Assembly (NCBI GenBank): GCA_016186235.1
Contig: JACPMD010000095.1
Span: forward strand, 1 to 10,363
Direction: 5' to 3'
Length of the DNA: 10,363 bases
Source of the DNA: Candidatus Roizmanbacteria bacterium
Lineage (GTDB): Bacteria > Patescibacteriota > Microgenomatia > UBA1406 > GWC2-37-13
A program made the translations under genes and the position numbers. Below, piece after piece: positions 8,307-10,363 of this stretch. Below the pieces are notes generated by a model that ran no database searches, was not told where the DNA came from, and saw nothing but the letters and a program-made list of their open reading frames with translations. The stretch's first letter is position 1. Each line of letters begins with the position of its first letter.

Positions 8307-8377
8307 TGGACCTACCGAGAATCGAACTCGGATCTTGGCAATGCGAATGCCACGTTCTGCCGTTGAACCATAGGCCC
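8307..8377 (-). tRNA. tRNA-Ala (anticodon CGC)
   Basis: 71 nt. Acceptor GGGCCTA/TAGGTCC carries the G3-U70 wobble pair that marks alanine tRNAs, with discriminator A. The anticodon arm is TGGCA-TTCGCAT-TGCCA with anticodon CGC, reading GCG. The variable loop has 4 nt. The T-arm is CCGAG-TTCGATT-CTCGG. CCA is encoded at 8304-8306. It reads a single codon, so another alanine tRNA must exist elsewhere. Confidence 0.93.
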
Positions 8378-8383
8378 AAGTTT

Positions 8384-8404
8384 ACCCTGAGCTTGTCGAA
8401 GGGT
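8384..8404. repeat. REP-like interrupted palindrome
   Basis: ACCCT (8384-8388) and AGGGT (8400-8404) flank GAGCTTGTCGA. The core, read on the minus strand as TTCGACAAGCTCAGGG, resembles a short palindromic element that recurs in many bacterial genomes, including CPR assemblies, as I remember them. It sits between tRNA-Arg and tRNA-Ala, and its last base is the tRNA-Arg discriminator. There is only one copy in this window. Confidence 0.5.
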
Positions 8405-8475
8405 GTCCCCGGGGAGAATTGAACTCCCATCCTAGGCTCCGGAAGCCCATATTCTATCCGTTAAACTACGGAGAC
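8404..8475 (-). tRNA. tRNA-Arg (anticodon CCG)
   Basis: 72 nt. Acceptor GTCTCCG/CGGGGAC (one G-T pair) with discriminator A. The anticodon arm is TGGGC-TTCCGGA-GCCTA with anticodon CCG, reading CGG. The 3' flank is CCC, so CCA is not encoded. Its 5' end is 1 nt from the uppP stop codon, so tRNA processing by RNase P would create the 3' end of the uppP message. Confidence 0.95.
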
Positions 8476-8476
8476 A

Positions 8477-9259
8477 TTATTTGGATAAAACAAGCAGTAA
8501 TATTATACCAACCACAAAGCGATAAATCCCAAAGACCACCAAGGTATTTCTCTTTAAATAAGCTATAAACCACCTTATAACTAAATAAGAAGAAATAAAT
8601 GCACTTATAAACCCAAGAAGAAGTACAAAAAAGTTTTCAGCTTCAATAGAAACTACTTGACGAGTCTTAAACAAATCAAAAAAAGCAGCAGCTAAGATTG
8701 TTGGAATCGAAAGCAAAAATGAATAGTATGCCGCGCTATCTCTTTTATATTTTAAAACTATCATTCCAACAATTACCGCACCGGCTCTTGATACTCCTGG
8801 AATAATAGCGAGCGATTGGAAGAGTCCGATGATTAAGGCTTGTTTATAATCCAAGCTTTTGACCTGTTTCTCCAATTTTAATGTTTTTCGTTGAACGAGT
8901 CTTTCGAGAATAATGAATATCCCTCCTACTATTAGAAAAATCGCTACAAGTAAGATTTCCGACTCAAAAAGTATATTTTTAATGAATTTATAGAGAAATA
9001 AACCTATAAGAGCGGTTGGTAAAAAAGAGACAAATACCATTTTTAAGATTTTTTTATCTTTAACGACGTCTTTGAAGTAGAGTAGAGCAACCGACAAAAT
9101 AGCCCCCGATTGAATAAAAACTTCAAAGAGCTTGATGAAATCATTTTGATTAATTCCGAGTACTCTAGCAGTGAAAATGAGATGAAAAGTTGAAGATATG
9201 GGCAAAAATTCTGTAATCCCCTCCACCACTCCTAAAGTAATTGCCTCAAGTGCGTTCAT
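8477..9259 (-). CDS. uppP: undecaprenyl-diphosphatase UppP (BacA)
   Basis: 260-residue polytopic inner-membrane enzyme that removes a phosphate from undecaprenyl diphosphate to recycle the lipid carrier for peptidoglycan and surface glycans. The N-terminal active-site motif VEGITEFLPISSTFHL (12-27) keeps E13, E17, S23 and H26; the family normally has Gly where F25 stands. The second motif PGVSRAGA (154-161) keeps R158 but has Ala159 where Ser is usual. Several hydrophobic helices follow, for example 104-118 and 240-258. It is the first gene of a unit ending in five tRNAs. The start at 9259 has no Shine-Dalgarno sequence and lies 8 nt after a -10-like TATACT, predicting a near-leaderless mRNA. 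It is divergent from a glycosyltransferase with which it may share regulation. Confidence 0.95.
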   Translation of the reverse strand: MNALEAITLGVVEGITEFLPISSTFHLIFTARVLGINQNDFIKLFEVFIQSGAILSVALLYFKDVVKDKKILKMVFVSFLPTALIGLFLYKFIKNILFESEILLVAIFLIVGGIFIILERLVQRKTLKLEKQVKSLDYKQALIIGLFQSLAIIPGVSRAGAVIVGMIVLKYKRDSAAYYSFLLSIPTILAAAFFDLFKTRQVVSIEAENFFVLLLGFISAFISSYLVIRWFIAYLKRNTLVVFGIYRFVVGIILLLVLSK

Positions 9260-9267
9260 GATCTTTC

Positions 9268-9281
9268 AGTATAATATATCA
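9268..9281 (-). promoter_or_regulatory. uppP promoter, overlapping the divergent one
   Basis: Two overlapping readings exist on the minus strand: an extended -10 TGA-TATATT (9281 to 9273), giving a leader of a few bases, or TATACT (9273 to 9268) ending 8 nt before the ATG at 9259, giving a leaderless start. No clear -35 box is seen with either. Confidence 0.45.
9270..9275 (+). promoter_or_regulatory. -10 box of the GT4 gene (leaderless transcript predicted)
   Basis: A perfect TATAAT is followed by 7 nt and then the ATG at 9283, so the expected +1 coincides with the start codon. There is no Shine-Dalgarno sequence and no room for one. No convincing -35 box lies at 17-18 nt. The hexamer overlaps the uppP -10 box on the other strand. 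Confidence 0.55.
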
Positions 9282-9282
9282 G

Positions 9283-10363
9283 ATGAAAATAGCGCTTGTT
9301 CACGATCAGCTTCAGGAATTTGGCGGGGCAGAAAGAGTGTTCGTTGCTCTCAAAAAAATATTTCCGGAGGCCGATGTGTATACTTCGTTTTATAACACTG
9401 AATTTCTTCTGAATCATGCTCAAAAATTCAAGGGGTGGAAAATAAAAACTTCATGGGCGCAAAAAGTGCCGTTTTTAAATCGGCTCTACTCTCCCCTTCG
9501 CTTTATTACACCGCTTATTTGGGAAAGTTTTGATTTCACTTCTTATGATCTTGTTATTTCCTCGTCGGGCTCATATATGTCAAAGGGCGTTATTACTAAA
9601 ACAAACACTTTACACCTTTGCTATATTCATCATCAACCTCGCTATCTCTATGGGTATGAAACTGGAAGTTTGCACGATTTGCAAAAATATCTTCCGTTTC
9701 GAATATACGCGCTCTTGGTAAATCATAATCTGCGCCTTTGGGATTATCTTTCTTCTCAAAGAGTAGACTATTTCATTGCTAATTCTGATGAAACGAAAAA
9801 AAGAGTCGAAAAATTTTACCGTCGCGATTCGTTTGTTATTTACCCACCGGTAGATATTCCTGAAAAAATCTCTCTTTTATCCACCTTCCACTCCCCTACT
9901 TATTATTTGACGGTGTCTCGACTCGCTCGCCCCAAACATATAGAAGTTCTTATTCATGCTGCAAATAAAATGAAATTAAATTTAAAAATCGTTGGTACAG
10001 GAAAAGATGAATTGTATTTAAAATCAATTGTAGGAGACACTGTAGAATTTTTAGGAACAGTCTCCGATACTTTACTTCCTTCCTTATATGAAAAAGCAAA
10101 GGCTTTTCTCTTCTCCTCTATCGATGAAGAGTTTGGCATTGCCCCTGTTGAAGCACTGGGACATGGATTACCAGTAATTGCATACTCATCAGGAGGTATC
10201 AAGGAAACAATCAAAGACTCCGAAAATGGGTTTTTATTTGAAAGACTTCACGAAGACTCGCTCATTGAAAAATTAGAGAAATTTGAGTCTCTTTCAAAAG
10301 ATAAATATCTTGAGATGCGAAAAAAAGCCCGCAAAGAATCAGAAAAATTTTCCTTCGAAAACT
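9283..10363 (+). CDS. GT4-family glycosyltransferase, WbaZ-like (3' end outside the window)
   Basis: 360 complete codons are visible and the frame is still open at the window edge. The N-terminal Rossmann strand MKIALVHDQLQEFGGAERV with GGAER at 14-18 is typical of WbaZ-like GT4 enzymes. FPEADVYTSF follows at 27-36. The donor-side domain has VSRLARPKHIE (211-221), LKIVGTG (234-240) and the retaining GT4 signature DEEFGIAPVEA with E282 and E290 spaced as E-x7-E, then GLPVIAYSSGG (295-305). It likely transfers a hexose such as mannose from a nucleotide sugar during surface polysaccharide or glycolipid synthesis at the inner face of the membrane; donor and acceptor are unknown. It starts 23 nt from the divergent uppP ATG, suggesting joint control of carrier-lipid supply and glycan synthesis. 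Confidence 0.92.
   Translation, partial: MKIALVHDQLQEFGGAERVFVALKKIFPEADVYTSFYNTEFLLNHAQKFKGWKIKTSWAQKVPFLNRLYSPLRFITPLIWESFDFTSYDLVISSSGSYMSKGVITKTNTLHLCYIHHQPRYLYGYETGSLHDLQKYLPFRIYALLVNHNLRLWDYLSSQRVDYFIANSDETKKRVEKFYRRDSFVIYPPVDIPEKISLLSTFHSPTYYLTVSRLARPKHIEVLIHAANKMKLNLKIVGTGKDELYLKSIVGDTVEFLGTVSDTLLPSLYEKAKAFLFSSIDEEFGIAPVEALGHGLPVIAYSSGGIKETIKDSENGFLFERLHEDSLIEKLEKFESLSKDKYLEMRKKARKESEKFSFEN

Overview
The window looks like a gene-dense stretch of a small-genome bacterium of the Candidate Phyla Radiation (Patescibacteria), most likely a Microgenomates-type lineage. This is inferred from overall gene style: the GroEL sequence, an AT-leaning genome, almost no intergenic space, mostly SD-less starts, and RtcB/archease in a bacterium. 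The affiliation is not proven. UGA is used as a stop (archease, NUDIX gene), so this is not one of the CPR lineages that read UGA as glycine.

Layout, left to right. (1) 1-282: a minus-strand tRNA-Tyr(GUA) with a strong hairpin downstream, and back-to-back promoters. (2) 283-432: a 49-residue single-pass membrane protein, convergent with groEL. (3) 445-2392, minus: a groES-groEL operon with a clear sigma70-type promoter and a palindrome inside the promoter spacer; no CIRCE element is visible. (4) 2504-3550, plus: a stand-alone Lon-type AAA+ ATPase with neither the N-terminal LON domain nor the protease domain, and with a rewritten pore loop. (5) 3547-7318, minus: the operon archease - rtcB - DUF458/YkuK-like RNase H-fold protein. 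rtcB carries a 497-residue LAGLIDADG-containing intein placed immediately before the Mn-binding catalytic cysteine. (6) 7389-8012, plus: tRNA-Cys(GCA), tRNA-Ser(UGA) and a NUDIX hydrolase whose start codon shares its A with the encoded CCA of tRNA-Ser. (7) 8012-9259, minus: uppP followed, with a 1-nt gap, by tRNA-Arg(CCG), tRNA-Ala(CGC), tRNA-Ile(UAU), tRNA-Phe(GAA) and tRNA-Gly(GCC). (8) 9283-end, plus: a GT4 glycosyltransferase (partial), divergent from uppP over overlapping -10 boxes so close to both ATGs that the transcripts should be leaderless or nearly so.

Themes. RNA metabolism dominates: seven tRNAs flank or lie close to an RNA-ligase operon (RtcB plus its activator archease plus an RNase H-fold protein), with an eighth at the left edge. 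Protein quality control (GroESL, Lon-like ATPase) forms a second block, and envelope biogenesis (UppP, GT4) a third. The most unusual points are the proteaseless Lon with an altered pore loop, the tRNA-Ile with a UAU anticodon, the tRNA-Ser/NUDIX overlap, the RtcB intein lacking the penultimate histidine, and the leaderless divergent promoters. I see no CRISPR array, insertion sequence or defence cassette.
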